DNA from: an uncultured Hyphomicrobiales bacterium
GTDB taxonomy: Bacteria; Pseudomonadota; Alphaproteobacteria; Rhizobiales; Beijerinckiaceae
NCBI GenBank assembly: GCA_903902915.1
Contig: CAIUWR010000079.1
Coordinates: 1-45,018, forward strand
DNA: 45,018 nt
Reading direction: 5' to 3'
Of the stretch, positions 16,286 through 25,733 are shown one piece after another; positions within the stretch are counted from its first letter, which is position 1, and every line of letters starts with the position of its first letter. The notes beneath the pieces were generated by a model. That model saw nothing but the letters and a program-made list of their open reading frames with translations, had not been told where the DNA came from and did not search any database. The translations under genes were made by a program, and so were the position numbers.

Positions 16286-16552
16286 GAGTCTTCGTTCACA
16301 CTTCGAACGGGATGGGAACGAATCGCGCCCGAATCGGCGACTTTGCGTGAGTCCTGATTTGTTCACCGCAAGATCTGGCCTGATTCAATTACAGCATAGC
16401 TAAGTCTTGTGAATCGGCTCGACTCTGAAGCGCTCGGACGATGAGTCCGCTCGACTCGCGGACGGACTCCAACCAACCATCCTGTCAACGAATAATCTTG
16501 GGACAGCTGCGTTAACCTCTCGTACGGAACCTGAACGAATCGGCGACGAATC
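16286..16552. promoter_or_regulatory. dense GANTC (CcrM site) cluster upstream of the helicase operon
   Basis: Twelve GANTC sites lie in 267 bp, starting at 16286, 16320, 16331, 16349, 16382, 16411, 16421, 16443, 16453, 16465, 16537 and 16548. About one would be expected at 65% GC. A 12-mer CGAATCGGCGAC occurs twice (16330, 16536). GANTC is the cell-cycle methyltransferase CcrM target in alphaproteobacteria and methylation there can recruit GcrA to promoters. The rest of the gap (16218-16818) shows no gene. Confidence 0.6.
16388..16397 (-). promoter_or_regulatory. candidate extended -10 element of the helicase operon
   Basis: On the minus strand TGCTGTAAT forms an extended -10, with a GATTC site at the expected start point and another GANTC near the -35 position. 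No good -35 hexamer is seen, as is usual for GcrA-assisted promoters. It lies about 165 nt before the helicase start. Confidence 0.35.
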
Positions 16553-16689
16553 ACCTTGGGGAAGCTATTCCCGGCCTGTTCCCGCCATATCTGGTGGCTG
16601 ACGAGGCGTTGCGCCACTATCGAGGCGCGAAAAAGACGTCACAGGCGGGGGGCCAGCAGTGATTGGCGACGTCGAAGCTTAACGACTGT

Positions 16690-16705
16690 CCTGTTTTAGA
16701 ACAGG
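16690..16705. other. short inverted repeat after the DUF3108 gene
   Basis: CCTGTT-TTAG-AACAGG forms a 6-bp stem with a 4-nt loop, 115 nt past the DUF3108 stop. There is no T tract on either side, so it is a poor terminator and may instead be an operator. Confidence 0.3.
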
Positions 16706-16818
16706 TCCAGAGGGAATTGGATCGGGGTTTTCGCCTGTGCGTGTGGAATCATCGGACGCATCTGCACGGTCCACGGCGGTTCGCAGGCGGGTTTTGCGTC
16801 CCGCAGGTTCCAGGCGGG

Positions 16819-17646
16819 TTAACGAGCCGATGTCTGGGCGCGGGTGGTTTCAAATTCCGTGGCCTCGATCACGGTCGTGCCGACCATGGTCGCGACGGAG
16901 ATGCGGAAGGGCGCCAGAACGCGGCTCTCGCCCACAGGCGCGAGCCAGACTTCCATGCCTTTGTTGTCTTCCATGAACTTCGTCGCAGGCCGGTCCGGTC
17001 GATGACCCGCCACCGCCACATAGCGGGCCGCGCAGACAGCCACTGGACCCTCATAGCCCTTCACTCTGACTTGCCGCAGGCCGGTGTAGGTCAGGTTGAT
17101 GTTGAAGCGCGCCCAGCCGTCATAGACGGGGATCGAGCGGGCGCATGCGGCCGGGCCGACGACGTCGGCCCCCTCGGGCACGGGCATGAGCAGGGCGCTC
17201 AGCGGGTCGATGATCTTTTGCTTGTGCGCTTCGGTGACGGGCACGCGGCCGGGCAGTTCCTCGAAAGGCGGCGTGATTTCGGTGGCCTTCACGTTCCCGC
17301 CCGTCATGGCCATGCGCACGGTGCGGGTCATGGTGGCGTTGGCGGAGGTCGTGGCATAGGCGTTTGGCGCGAGACGCCCTTGGATCAAAAGCCCAGACGC
17401 GGTCGCCGCCCCCTTGGAGCTCGACACGAGGGCCGCCACGCCCGAGAGCTTGGCGATGGCGTCGATCTGATAGGAGCCGGGGTCAATCGAGCCAGTCAGG
17501 GTCGCGGCGCCCAGCGACAGGCCGATCAGCTTGACCGAGTAGCGGGCCTTGAAATTGTCCGCAAAGGCCGCCCCCGGGAGCGTGAGCGCCAGCGCGACGG
17601 CTCCCGCACGCAATGCGCCAGCCCGAAGAGCAGGAATGCTATGCAT
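16819..17646 (-). CDS. DUF3108 domain-containing exported protein
   Basis: 275-residue protein with a signal peptide (HSIPALRAGALRAGAVALALTLPGAAFA). The mature part matches DUF3108: an N-terminal beta-rich segment FKARYSVKLIGLSLGAATLTG, a repeat of paired strands, and a C-terminal PVGESRVLAPFRISVAT motif. The fold resembles lipocalin-like or LolA-like barrels; function is unknown. The frame is open to 17709 (TTG) and ATG 17664 also exists. ATG 17646 is preferred because the signal peptide begins there, although no clear ribosome binding site is seen. It is divergent from rpmB. Confidence 0.82.
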   Translation of the reverse strand: MHSIPALRAGALRAGAVALALTLPGAAFADNFKARYSVKLIGLSLGAATLTGSIDPGSYQIDAIAKLSGVAALVSSSKGAATASGLLIQGRLAPNAYATTSANATMTRTVRMAMTGGNVKATEITPPFEELPGRVPVTEAHKQKIIDPLSALLMPVPEGADVVGPAACARSIPVYDGWARFNINLTYTGLRQVRVKGYEGPVAVCAARYVAVAGHRPDRPATKFMEDNKGMEVWLAPVGESRVLAPFRISVATMVGTTVIEATEFETTRAQTSAR

Positions 17647-17793
17647 CTGCAAGCCATGGAACATCGAATCAAACCATCTGGAGCGCCCCCGCGCTTGTAG
17701 CCCGCCCAACTGGCCTTGGGAATCCGCCGCTTTCGTGGCGTGAGCGCGGCGCAGCGCGCAACGGCGCCAAAGCAGCCGGTTCGGCGCTTTTGC

Positions 17794-17822
17794 TTGACGC
17801 GGCCCGCCCCCTCAACTATATA
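17794..17822 (+). promoter_or_regulatory. rpmB promoter
   Basis: TTGACG (17794-17799), 17-nt spacer, TATATA (17817-17822), the strongest plus-strand match in this gap. It implies a ~160-nt GC-rich leader before rpmB, long enough for regulatory structure, although I recognise no family. Confidence 0.65.
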
Positions 17823-17988
17823 CCCGCGACCAATCACCCGAGCGGTTCCATCCGTTGGGGCCTGCGCCGTGTGTCGGCGCGGTCCCGTTGAAGGCCTTGC
17901 GCCGCCCCGGATTGCATCGTGATTTCAGTTTCCGGATGTCCGGACGCCGCCGCAAGGGGGCGCAGATGAGTTCGAAAGGAAGCGTGCC

Positions 17989-18288
17989 ATGTCCCGTCGT
18001 TGCGAGCTGACCGGCAAGGCCGTCCAGAGCGGCAATCTCGTCAGCCATTCAAACCACAAGACGCGCACCCGGTTCATGCCGAACCTGTGCAACGTCACCT
18101 TGATCTCCGACACGCTCCAGCGCTCCGTGCGCTTCCGCGTGGCGGCTGCGGCGCTGCGCTCGGTCGAGCATCGTGGCGGCCTCGACGCCTTCCTGATGAA
18201 GGCCCATGACGACGAGCTGTCGCAGGGCGCCCGCATCATCAAGCGCGAAATCGTGAAGAAGCAGGCGTCCGTCGCGGTCGCCGTCTGA
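17989..18288 (+). CDS. rpmB: 50S ribosomal protein L28
   Basis: L28 is a large-subunit protein. The 99-residue sequence has the family start [25 protein letters not shown] and the [24 protein letters not shown] core, with the longer C-terminal helix typical of alphaproteobacteria. GAAAGGAAG precedes the ATG. It is a single-gene unit between a good promoter and an intrinsic terminator. Only one of the zinc-ligand cysteine positions seen in some L28 proteins is retained. Confidence 0.97.
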   Translation: MSRRCELTGKAVQSGNLVSHSNHKTRTRFMPNLCNVTLISDTLQRSVRFRVAAAALRSVEHRGGLDAFLMKAHDDELSQGARIIKREIVKKQASVAVAV

Positions 18289-18315
18289 TCCAACTGGATC
18301 ACGGAAGAGAATTTG

Positions 18316-18346
18316 AACGGCTCGCTTCGGCGGGCCGTTTTTTTTT
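18316..18346 (+). terminator. rpmB terminator
   Basis: AACGGC-TCGC-TTCG-GCGG-GCCGTT stem followed by nine T, 27 nt past the rpmB stop. A textbook intrinsic terminator. Confidence 0.9.
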
Positions 18347-18460
18347 GCGTGGTGTGGGCAGTGGCGAAAACCTTTCCGAGCGGTTGCTCAACCTTGGCAT
18401 TTGGGCCAAAGAGGCGGCCATCCGGGAAAATCCTCGGCTATGTAATTAATTTTGCCGCTT

Positions 18461-18487
18461 AAAAGCAAAAACGGGGCTTTCGCCCCG
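18461..18487 (-). terminator. cobT terminator
   Basis: On the minus strand CGGGGC-GAAA-GCCCCG followed by TTTTTGCTTTT. It lies about 100 nt past the cobT stop, facing the rpmB terminator across 115 bp. Confidence 0.8.
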
Positions 18488-18586
18488 CCCGATGGATTAT
18501 GCACCATCCGCTACCGACCGCCGTAGCATCGGATTGCCATAATCATTTCCCGGCAAGGGCCGCTCGTCAAGTGCGGCCCGAACCTT

Positions 18587-20539
18587 TTACGCGCCCGCCC
18601 GCACCGGCTTCGACGTCGTCCGCGTCGCGGGCGCTGGCGCAGCAGCCCGGCGAGGCTGGCGTGTTGGGGCGGCGGCGGGGGTTTCGTCGAAGAGTTCGGC
18701 GAGCTTCTCGGTCATGGCGCCGCCAAGCTCCTCGGCGTCCACGATGGTCACCGCGCGGCGATAGTAGCGGGTCACGTCATGGCCGATGCCGATGGCGATC
18801 AGCTCCACCGGCGAGCGGGTCTCGATCTCCTCGATCACCCGGCGCAGATGCCGCTCCAGATAATTGCCCGGATTGACCGACAGGGTGGAATCGTCCACCG
18901 GCGCGCCATCCGAAATCATCATCAGGATGCGCCGCTGCTCGGGCCGACCGAGCAGGCGCTGATGCGCCCAATCCAGCGCCTCGCCGTCGATATTCTCCTT
19001 CAGCAGCCCCTCGCGCATCATCAGCCCGAGGTTGCGCCGCGCGCGCCGCCAGGGGGCGTCCGCCGATTTGTAGATGATATGCCGCAGATCGTTCAGGCGG
19101 CCGGGATTGGCGGGCTTGCCCCCTTGCAACCATGCCTCGCGGGACTGGCCGCCCTTCCAGGCGCGGGTGGTGAAGCCGAGAATCTCGACCTTGACGCCGC
19201 AGCGCTCCAGCGTGCGCGCCAGAATGTCGGCGCAGCTCGCCGCGACCGTGATCGGGCGACCGCGCATGGAGCCGGAATTGTCGAGCACGAGGGTCACGAC
19301 AGTGTCGCGGAAATTCGTGTCCTTCTCGCGCTTGAACGACAGGGGCTGCTGCGGGTCGATCACGATGCGCGACAGGCGCGCGGGATCGAGCATGCCCTCT
19401 TCGAGGTCGAATTCCCAGGCGCGGTTCTGCTGGGCCATCAGGCGGCGTTGCAGCCGGTTGGCCAGCCGCGCGACGATGCTGGACATGTTCTGCAACTGCT
19501 TGTCGAGATAGGCGCGCAGGCGCTCCAGCTCCTCGGGCTCGCACAGGTCTTCGGCCAGAATCATCTCGTCGAATTTGGTGGTGAAGGCCTTGTAGTCCGC
19601 CCCGCGCATGTCCTGCGCCGTCATGGAGGGCGGGCGGCGGGCCTCCGAGGCCTCGTCCGCGTCGCCTTCTTCCCCGTCCTCCGGCATGTCGCCAGCGGGG
19701 GCCTCGGCGGAATCCATCTCGCCTTCTTGCAGGTCGTCGTCCGAGCCCTCGGCGCTTTCCATCTCCATGGCGCTGCCGGACTCGCTCTCTTCACCCTCGC
19801 CTTCGGCCTCCTGCGGCTTGTCGTTGGGCTCCTCGTCGCCGGACTCTTCGCCCGTGTCGTCGTGGTCGAGGGCCTCCTGATCCATCATGTCGAGGGAGGC
19901 CAGCAGCTTGTGGACGGCCTTGCCGAAGGCGCGCTGATTCTCGATGGAGCCGGTGAGCTGATCCAGCTCCCTGCCCGCCCGACTCTCGATGATCGGGCGC
20001 CAGACGTCGACGATCTTCTGACCGGCGGCGGGGATCTTGAAACCGCTCAGGCGCTCGCGCACCATCATGGCCACCGCGTCCTCGAGCGGCGCGTCGGCGC
20101 GGTCGGTCACTTCCGCATAGGCGCCGCGATGATAGCGGTCCTCCAGCATGGCGCCGAGATTGGACGCCACGCCTTCCATGCGGCGGGCGCCGATGGATTC
20201 GACCCGCGCCTGTTCCACCGCGTCGAAGATCGAGCGCGCTTCCTGACCCTTGGGGGCCAGGCGCTTGTGCACATTGGCGTCATGGCAGGCGATGCGCAAA
20301 GCCATGGAATCCGCATGGCCGCGCACGATGGCGGCCTCATGCGGGGAGAGTTTGCGCGCGGGCTCGGGCAGGCGCGCCTTTGCGCCCTCGCCCACGCCCA
20401 CGAGCGATGGTCGTTCCGAGGCGAAACTCACCTCGAGATCATGGCTCCCGGCCATGGCCCGCAAGCAGCTCGCCACGGCCCGTTTGAACGGCTCCTGCGG
20501 GCTTTCGGACTTCTGCGGCGGCTTGCGGTTCGTGCTCAT
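18587..20539 (-). CDS. cobT: cobaltochelatase subunit CobT
   Basis: CobT with CobS forms the AAA+ motor that drives CobN to insert cobalt into hydrogenobyrinic acid a,c-diamide in aerobic cobalamin synthesis. The 650-residue protein has the CobT N-terminal domain, a very acidic linker (about residues 215-300, Asp/Glu/Ser), and a C-terminal von Willebrand A domain with MIDAS motif [12 protein letters not shown] near residue 420 and [13 protein letters not shown]. The tail is Ala/Pro/Arg-rich. It starts 3 nt after the cobS stop, so the pair is an operon. CobN is not in the window. Confidence 0.97.
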   Translation of the reverse strand: MSTNRKPPQKSESPQEPFKRAVASCLRAMAGSHDLEVSFASERPSLVGVGEGAKARLPEPARKLSPHEAAIVRGHADSMALRIACHDANVHKRLAPKGQEARSIFDAVEQARVESIGARRMEGVASNLGAMLEDRYHRGAYAEVTDRADAPLEDAVAMMVRERLSGFKIPAAGQKIVDVWRPIIESRAGRELDQLTGSIENQRAFGKAVHKLLASLDMMDQEALDHDDTGEESGDEEPNDKPQEAEGEGEESESGSAMEMESAEGSDDDLQEGEMDSAEAPAGDMPEDGEEGDADEASEARRPPSMTAQDMRGADYKAFTTKFDEMILAEDLCEPEELERLRAYLDKQLQNMSSIVARLANRLQRRLMAQQNRAWEFDLEEGMLDPARLSRIVIDPQQPLSFKREKDTNFRDTVVTLVLDNSGSMRGRPITVAASCADILARTLERCGVKVEILGFTTRAWKGGQSREAWLQGGKPANPGRLNDLRHIIYKSADAPWRRARRNLGLMMREGLLKENIDGEALDWAHQRLLGRPEQRRILMMISDGAPVDDSTLSVNPGNYLERHLRRVIEEIETRSPVELIAIGIGHDVTRYYRRAVTIVDAEELGGAMTEKLAELFDETPAAAPTRQPRRAAAPAPATRTTSKPVRAGA

Positions 20540-20542
20540 GGC

Positions 20543-21529
20543 TCAGGTCAGCGCAACGTTCACGGAGCTTTCGGGAAGTTCCTGCCCGAAGCAACGCTGA
20601 TAGAACTCCGCCACCAGCGGACGCTCCAGCTCATCGCACTTGTTCAGGAAGGTGAGCCGGAAAGCGAAGCCGACATCCTTGAAGATGTCGGCGTTCTCGG
20701 CCCAGGTGATGACCGTGCGCGGGCTCATGACGGTGGACAGATCGCCCGCCATGAAGGCGTTGCGGGTCAGGTCGGCGACACGCACCATCTTGTTGACGGT
20801 GTCGCGGCCCTCCTTCGCGCCCTTGTAATGGGGCGACTTGGCCAGAACGATCGCCACCTCGTTGTCATGGGGCAGATAGTTCAGGGTGGTCACGATGGAC
20901 CAGCGGTCCATCTGGCCCTGATTGATCTGCTGGGTGCCATGATAGAGGCCCGACGTGTCGCCAAGGCCCACCGTATTGGCGGTGGAGAAGAGGCGGAAGG
21001 CGGGATGGGGACGGATGACGCGGTTCTGGTCGAGCAGGGTCAGGCGGCCGGAGAGCTCCAGCACGCGCTGGATCACGAACATCACGTCGGGACGGCCCGC
21101 ATCATATTCGTCGAAGCAGAGCGCGATATTGTTCTGCAAGGCCCATGGCAGGATGCCGTCACGGAATTCCGTGATCTGCTTGCCGTCCTTCAGCACGATA
21201 GCGTCCTTGCCGACAAGGTCGATGCGCGAGACGTGGCTGTCGAGATTGATGCGCACGCAGGGCCAGTTGAGGCGGGCGGCGACCTGCTCGATATGGGTCG
21301 ATTTGCCGGTGCCGTGATAGCCGGTCACCATCACGCGGCGATTGCGCGCGAAGCCCGCCAGAATGGCAAGCGTCGTGGGCTTGTCGAACAGATAGTCCGG
21401 GTCGAGATCGGGCACATGTTCGCTGTGCTGCGAATAGGCGGGGGTCTCCATATCCGAATCGATATGGAATACGTCTCGCACCGAGATCTTCTTGTCGGGC
21501 AGGCCGGGCGTCGTCGTAGCGGTTTGCAT
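20543..21529 (-). CDS. cobS: cobaltochelatase subunit CobS
   Basis: AAA+ ATPase partner of CobT. The ~328-residue protein has an N-terminal CobS segment ([17 protein letters not shown]), Walker [16 protein letters not shown] near residue 70, Walker [15 protein letters not shown] and the sensor region [14 protein letters not shown]. Two ATGs are adjacent (21532, 21529); the second is chosen because GGAGG ends 4 nt before it and only 1 nt before the first. It is upstream of cobT and downstream of the J-domain gene on the same strand, the usual order in Hyphomicrobiales. Confidence 0.97.
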   Translation of the reverse strand: MQTATTTPGLPDKKISVRDVFHIDSDMETPAYSQHSEHVPDLDPDYLFDKPTTLAILAGFARNRRVMVTGYHGTGKSTHIEQVAARLNWPCVRINLDSHVSRIDLVGKDAIVLKDGKQITEFRDGILPWALQNNIALCFDEYDAGRPDVMFVIQRVLELSGRLTLLDQNRVIRPHPAFRLFSTANTVGLGDTSGLYHGTQQINQGQMDRWSIVTTLNYLPHDNEVAIVLAKSPHYKGAKEGRDTVNKMVRVADLTRNAFMAGDLSTVMSPRTVITWAENADIFKDVGFAFRLTFLNKCDELERPLVAEFYQRCFGQELPESSVNVALT

Positions 21530-21637
21530 CATTCCTCCATACCCGTCCGCTTCACGAAGGGGCGCAAGCGCGGGCCTTTGGGGCCTTGCCCCGCAGGCGA
21601 TGTCGCCGGAACCCCGGCTGGGATGCCCTGCCCGCCG

Positions 21638-22240
21638 TCAGACGAGCTTGGCTGTTCTGAGATAATTATAGGCCTGGATGATCTCGCGCAATTTGTCTTC
21701 CATGGATCGGTCGCCCGCATTGGCGTCCGGATGGAGTCGTTTCACCCACTCCTTGTAGCGAGTCTTGATCTTCTCCGCATCGGCCGTGTCGTCAAGACCC
21801 AGCGTCGCCAACGCCTTCATGACCGCGACCCCGTATCTGGGCCGGCTTGGCGCGTCCGCCGCGCCAGCGCCCATCCCGGCGCGGAACATCCCCAGCGGAT
21901 CGACCTCCGGATCGACGCCGTCCTCGCGGAAGCCCCGCGCGGCGCGATTGACCCCCATGGACCAGGTGGGGCGATGGCCGATCACCGCCTCCTTCTGGAA
22001 GCGGGCCACGTCGTTGTCGCTCATCCCGTTGAAATAATTGTAGGTCGCGTTGTATTCGCGCACATGGTCGAGGCAGAAGCAGAAGTATTGCCCCTCCCGC
22101 AGCCGCCCCATGGGCGCCTTGAATTCCCCGGCGGCCGCGCAGCCTGGATGGGCGCAGCTCTGCTTTGGCTTGGGCTCGACGGCCGGCGCCAGTTTCGACT
22201 TCGTCCTGATTCGGTCGAAGATGGGTGAATTGAGGTTCAT
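21638..22240 (-). CDS. J domain-containing protein (DnaJ-like)
   Basis: About 200 residues. The J domain is at the C-terminus (about 135-200): VMKALATLGLDDTADAEKIKTRYKEWVKRLHPDANAGD with the HPD motif needed to stimulate DnaK, and IIQAYNYLRT. The N-terminal half holds a CxxxxC...CFCLDH cluster that may bind zinc. Co-chaperone function is inferred; clients are unknown. The frame opens at 22276, but ATG 22240 gives the family N-terminus (NLNSPIFDRIR). It is divergent from bolA and upstream of cobST, a conserved neighbourhood. Confidence 0.92.
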   Translation of the reverse strand: MNLNSPIFDRIRTKSKLAPAVEPKPKQSCAHPGCAAAGEFKAPMGRLREGQYFCFCLDHVREYNATYNYFNGMSDNDVARFQKEAVIGHRPTWSMGVNRAARGFREDGVDPEVDPLGMFRAGMGAGAADAPSRPRYGVAVMKALATLGLDDTADAEKIKTRYKEWVKRLHPDANAGDRSMEDKLREIIQAYNYLRTAKLV

Positions 22241-22370
22241 GCGCCAGACATTATGGGTGTAAACCTTGCTCCGCAAGGAGCCGCAGGCGGCTCTGGCGAA
22301 ACTTCGGACGAAGGGCCGCCGCGATCACGCGCGGCGCGGCCCGCGAAGACGACCTGATGGAGGCTCACGA

Positions 22371-22661
22371 ATGAGCGTGAAGGAACGAATCCAAGGCAAG
22401 TTGAGCGCTGCGCTCGCGCCGCTGACGCTTGAAGTGATCGACGACTCCCACAAACATGCGGGACATATCGGCCATCCAGGGTCCGGACATCCCGGCGCCC
22501 TGTCGTCGACCGAAACGCACTTCACAGTGAAAGTGGTGTCCGCGGCCTTCACAGGCAAGACCCGGCTGGCCCGCCACCGGGCCGTCAACGAGATCCTGGC
22601 GGAGGATCTGCGCGGCGGCGTGCATGCGCTCGCCATCGAGGCGCGCGCGCCGGGGGAGTGA
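22371..22661 (+). CDS. bolA: BolA family protein
   Basis: 96-residue BolA-like protein, likely a partner of monothiol glutaredoxin in Fe-S and redox signalling. The core LEVIDDSHKHAGH and ETHFTVKVVSAAFTGKTRLARHRAVNEIL with the conserved His residues is present; a His/Gly-rich loop lies between. GGAGG lies 7 nt before ATG 22371, which rejects the longer open frame from 22266. It is divergent from the J-domain gene, sharing a 130-bp promoter region. Confidence 0.94.
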   Translation: MSVKERIQGKLSAALAPLTLEVIDDSHKHAGHIGHPGSGHPGALSSTETHFTVKVVSAAFTGKTRLARHRAVNEILAEDLRGGVHALAIEARAPGE

Positions 22662-22864
22662 CGGCGCGCTTCGCGACGGATGAGGCCACGATTTCGCCGC
22701 AAGGCGCTGGTCTGTAGCTGCGCGTCCGCGAGATCCAAGCCTTTCGCGAACGCTTTGCATTCTCCTTGCGGACAGCTACGAATGACGCTCATCGGTCCGC
22801 CCATTCGCCATGCGGCGCCTGCGTCCGCATATGCCTGAAACCATGAAATGCCGGAAAAGGTGAA

Positions 22865-24160
22865 ATGCGCATCCCAGGCCGACTTTCGCCAACCCGCCTT
22901 CTGCGTCTCGCCGGATTGTCCCTCGCCGTTATCGCCTGCGGCGCGTCTCTGGCTCAAGCCACGCCTTATGTGGTCGTCGATGTCGCCTCCGGCGCCGTCG
23001 TCGCCGAGCAGGACTCCACCCAACGCTGGTATCCCGCCTCCCTGACCAAGCTCGTGACCATCTATGTCGCCCTCACCGCCGTGCGGCAGGGGCGCGTCAC
23101 CCTCGATACGCCGATCATGGTCTCGCCGCGCGCCGCGCGCATGCCGCCCTCGAAAATGGGGTTCAACCCGGGTTCGGAAGTCACCCTCGACAATGCTTTG
23201 AAGATGCTGGTGGTGAAATCGGCGAATGATCTCGCCATCACCATCGCCGAAGGTCTGGGTGGTTCGGTGGAGGGCTTCGCAGATCAGATGAATGAGACGG
23301 CGGCCAGGCTCGGGATGCGCGAATCGCATTTCGTGAATCCGAATGGCCTGCATGATGACGAGCACTATTCCTCGGCGCGGGACATGGCGATCGTCGGTCG
23401 CGCCCTGTTCCGCGATTTTCCCGAATATGCGGATCTGTTCGGCATCGGCGCCCTGCGCCTCGGGGAACAGATCATCCCCACCCACAACGGTCTTCTGGGA
23501 CGCTACCCCGGCGCCGACGGCATGAAAACCGGGTTCACTTGCGCTGCGGGCTTCAATGTGGTGGCCAGCGCCACGCGCAACGGGCGACGGTTGATCGCCG
23601 TTGTGCTGGGCTATCCCAACGCCAAGGCGCGCACGCTGAAGGCCGCGAGCTTGCTTGATGCGGGCTTCGCCAACAGCTCCGGCGGCCCTTCCATCATGGC
23701 TCTGCCGTCAAGCTCGGGCGCGGCCCCCAATAACCGCACGCGCGTCTGCGGCGCGCATCGCGAACAGGTGTCCGAGGACGATTACGCCGTGCCGGTCGCT
23801 GGAGCGCGGGCGGAGGGCGACAATGCGGCCGCCTATTTCGCGGCCCAGGGCCTCATGGGTCAGGCCGGCGGCGGTCAGGGCAGCGGCGTCGCCGCCATTC
23901 AGGCCCAGATGGGCGTGCGGCCGAGCTTCGAGCCGATCAACGTCTTTGTGGGCCGCGCGCCTGGCTGGACGGGGCCTGCGCTTGCGTCCTGGGGCGCTGC
24001 GCCGCCGCCCGCCGCCGCCGCCTCTGCGCCAAAGCCAACGAAAGCTGCGGCCGTCATGCGGCGCAAACCATCCGTCAGGGGCAAGCATGCGGTGAAAAAG
24101 AAGCCCGTGACCAAAGCGTTGGCCAAACCCGTCGTCAGGCCGGCGAAGACAGCTGAATGA
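22865..24160 (+). CDS. D-alanyl-D-alanine carboxypeptidase (penicillin-binding protein 5/6 family)
   Basis: Peptidase S11 of 431 residues that trims the terminal D-Ala from peptidoglycan peptides in the periplasm. Signal peptide at residues 1-32 (ends ASLAQA). Catalytic motifs: SxxK in ASLTKL near residue 60, SxN in KSANDL near 118, KTG in GMKTGFT near 220. Instead of a PBP5-like membrane anchor the C-terminus (about 290-431) is an Ala/Pro/Lys-rich extension ending in a basic tail. Its stop overlaps the start of the CobW gene (ATGA), so the two are translationally coupled. Confidence 0.95.
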   Translation: MRIPGRLSPTRLLRLAGLSLAVIACGASLAQATPYVVVDVASGAVVAEQDSTQRWYPASLTKLVTIYVALTAVRQGRVTLDTPIMVSPRAARMPPSKMGFNPGSEVTLDNALKMLVVKSANDLAITIAEGLGGSVEGFADQMNETAARLGMRESHFVNPNGLHDDEHYSSARDMAIVGRALFRDFPEYADLFGIGALRLGEQIIPTHNGLLGRYPGADGMKTGFTCAAGFNVVASATRNGRRLIAVVLGYPNAKARTLKAASLLDAGFANSSGGPSIMALPSSSGAAPNNRTRVCGAHREQVSEDDYAVPVAGARAEGDNAAAYFAAQGLMGQAGGGQGSGVAAIQAQMGVRPSFEPINVFVGRAPGWTGPALASWGAAPPPAAAASAPKPTKAAAVMRRKPSVRGKHAVKKKPVTKALAKPVVRPAKTAE

Positions 24161-25350
24161 GCAGGAGTTCAGGCTTGAGCGAGAGTCCCGACGCGCGCCG
24201 CCCCCCGCCGCCGATTCCCGTCACCGTACTGACGGGCTTTCTGGGCGCTGGCAAAAGCACGCTTTTGAACCGGCTGCTGAAAGATCCCGCGCTGGCCGAT
24301 ACGGTCGTGATCATCAACGAGTTTGGCGAGGTTGGCCTTGACCATTTGCTGGTGGAGGCGGCTGACGGGGATATGCTCCTTCTGTCGTCAGGCTGCCTGT
24401 GCTGCACCATTCGCGGCGATCTGATCACCACGCTGGAAGACCTGCTGCGCCGTCGCGACAACGGCCGCATGACGCCTTTCAAACGGGTGGTCATCGAGAC
24501 CACGGGCCTGGCCGATCCCGCCCCCGTGCTGCACACCATCATGTATCACCCCTATTTGCTGATGCGGTTCCGTCTCGATGGTGTGGTGACGCTGGTGGAT
24601 GGCGTGAACGGCGCGGCGACGCTCGACGCCCATGAGGAGGCGGTCAAACAGGCCGCCGTGGCCGACCGGATCGTGCTGACCAAGACCGATCTGCTGGTTG
24701 GCGGTGCGGGCGGGGCGGACGCCCGCGCCTTGCGGGGGCGGCTGAACGCGCTCAATCCCGGCGCGAGGATTCTCGATGCGGCGCAGGGCGAGGCGAGCGC
24801 GCAGGCGCTGCTGGATCTGGGCCTTTTCGATCCGGAAACGAAAATTCCCGACGTGCGCCGCTGGCTGAACGCCGAAGCCTTTGGCGATCATCACCATCAC
24901 GGGCATGATCACCATCATCATCATGGTCACGCCCATGCCGGGCAGGATCCGCATGATGTGAATCGCCATGACGCGCGCATCAGGGCTTTCTGCCTGGAAA
25001 GCGATGCGCTCATGCCCAAGAGCGGCTTCGACCTCTTCCTTGATTTGTTGCGTCAGGCCCATGGGCCGCATTTGCTGCGGGTGAAGGGCATCGTGGGGCT
25101 CGATGACGAGCCGGACCGGCCGGTCGTCATCCACGGCGTGCAGCATGTCTTCCACCCGCCCGTGAGTCTCGACGCCTGGCCGCAGGGCGAACGGCGCACA
25201 AGGATCGTCTTCATCCTCAAGGATATGGACCCCGGCTTCGTGGAGGGGCTTTGGCGCGCCTTCACCGGGCAGGTGCGGCCAGACCAGCCTGACCGTGCGG
25301 CGCTGGCGCAAAACCCTCTGAAGCCGGACCAAGGCGGGTTGCTGGCCTGA
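24157..25350 (+). CDS. CobW/YjiA-type GTPase with His-rich metal-binding loop
   Basis: G3E GTPase of 397 residues. Walker A LTGFLGAGKSTLLN near residue 27, the invariant metal site SSGCLCCTIRGDL (CxCC) near 79-83, VIETTGLADP, and the guanine motif LTKTD. Residues ~244-262 form a His-rich stretch (HHHHGHDHHHHHGHAHAG), followed by the CobW C-terminal domain. Family members deliver zinc or cobalt. CobW itself accompanies cobN, but this copy is coupled to a carboxypeptidase and 2 kb from cobS, so either a zinc role or a cobalt role is possible. It ends exactly where the TusA-like gene ends (convergent). Confidence 0.92.
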   Translation: MSRSSGLSESPDARRPPPPIPVTVLTGFLGAGKSTLLNRLLKDPALADTVVIINEFGEVGLDHLLVEAADGDMLLLSSGCLCCTIRGDLITTLEDLLRRRDNGRMTPFKRVVIETTGLADPAPVLHTIMYHPYLLMRFRLDGVVTLVDGVNGAATLDAHEEAVKQAAVADRIVLTKTDLLVGGAGGADARALRGRLNALNPGARILDAAQGEASAQALLDLGLFDPETKIPDVRRWLNAEAFGDHHHHGHDHHHHHGHAHAGQDPHDVNRHDARIRAFCLESDALMPKSGFDLFLDLLRQAHGPHLLRVKGIVGLDDEPDRPVVIHGVQHVFHPPVSLDAWPQGERRTRIVFILKDMDPGFVEGLWRAFTGQVRPDQPDRAALAQNPLKPDQGGLLA

Positions 25351-25608
25351 TCAATCGGAGGCGGGCCTGGCGGCGCGCTCGATCAGGAACTGATGCGCGC
25401 CATTCAGGGATTCCTGCGCCACCACATGGCCGCCCGCCTGTGCGACGGCGTGCGGAATGTCGATCACGCTCATGGGATCGGTTGCGAGCACCCGCAACAG
25501 TCCATGGTCGGGCAGGCTCGCCAATGCGCGGCGTGTGCGCAAGGCGGGCAGTGGGCACTTGAGGCCGCGCAGATCGAGCAGGGTTGCAGTCTGGTCGGTT
25601 TCTTCCAC
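25351..25608 (-). CDS. TusA-like sulfur carrier protein
   Basis: 85-residue protein with the TusA/SirA/YeeD signature LDLRGLKCPLPALRTRRAL, the Cys in CPxP being the persulfide carrier, and the C-terminal strand HVVAQESLNGAHQFLIER. Such proteins relay sulfur, for example to thiolated tRNA or molybdopterin; the partner here is unknown. The start at 25608 is GTG. Its stop abuts the CobW stop with zero spacing (TGATCA). Confidence 0.9.
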   Translation of the reverse strand: MEETDQTATLLDLRGLKCPLPALRTRRALASLPDHGLLRVLATDPMSVIDIPHAVAQAGGHVVAQESLNGAHQFLIERAARPASD

Positions 25609-25733
25609 ACCAAAGCCTCAGATCAGGGCGTTCAACGCAGCGGCATCATCCATCTGACTCTCTAGCATATTCCTGCCCCGCCAGTGCACGATTGAGATTC
25701 GGAAGGGTCTGGCCGACAGGAGCGCGCGCAGGC

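Noticed and set aside
16218-16818. Chromosome replication origin
   Set aside because: GANTC is dense, but no DnaA boxes, no full CtrA sites and no typical origin neighbours (dnaA, hemE, parAB) are seen.
16663-17700. Long plus-strand open frame over the DUF3108 gene
   Set aside because: It is antisense to a clear signal-peptide protein and shows no family likeness or ribosome binding site; GC-rich third positions create such shadows.
18779-22228. 1149-codon plus-strand open frame across cobT, cobS and the J-domain gene
   Set aside because: It is the antisense of three recognised genes and spans their intergenic gaps; composition is typical of shadow frames.
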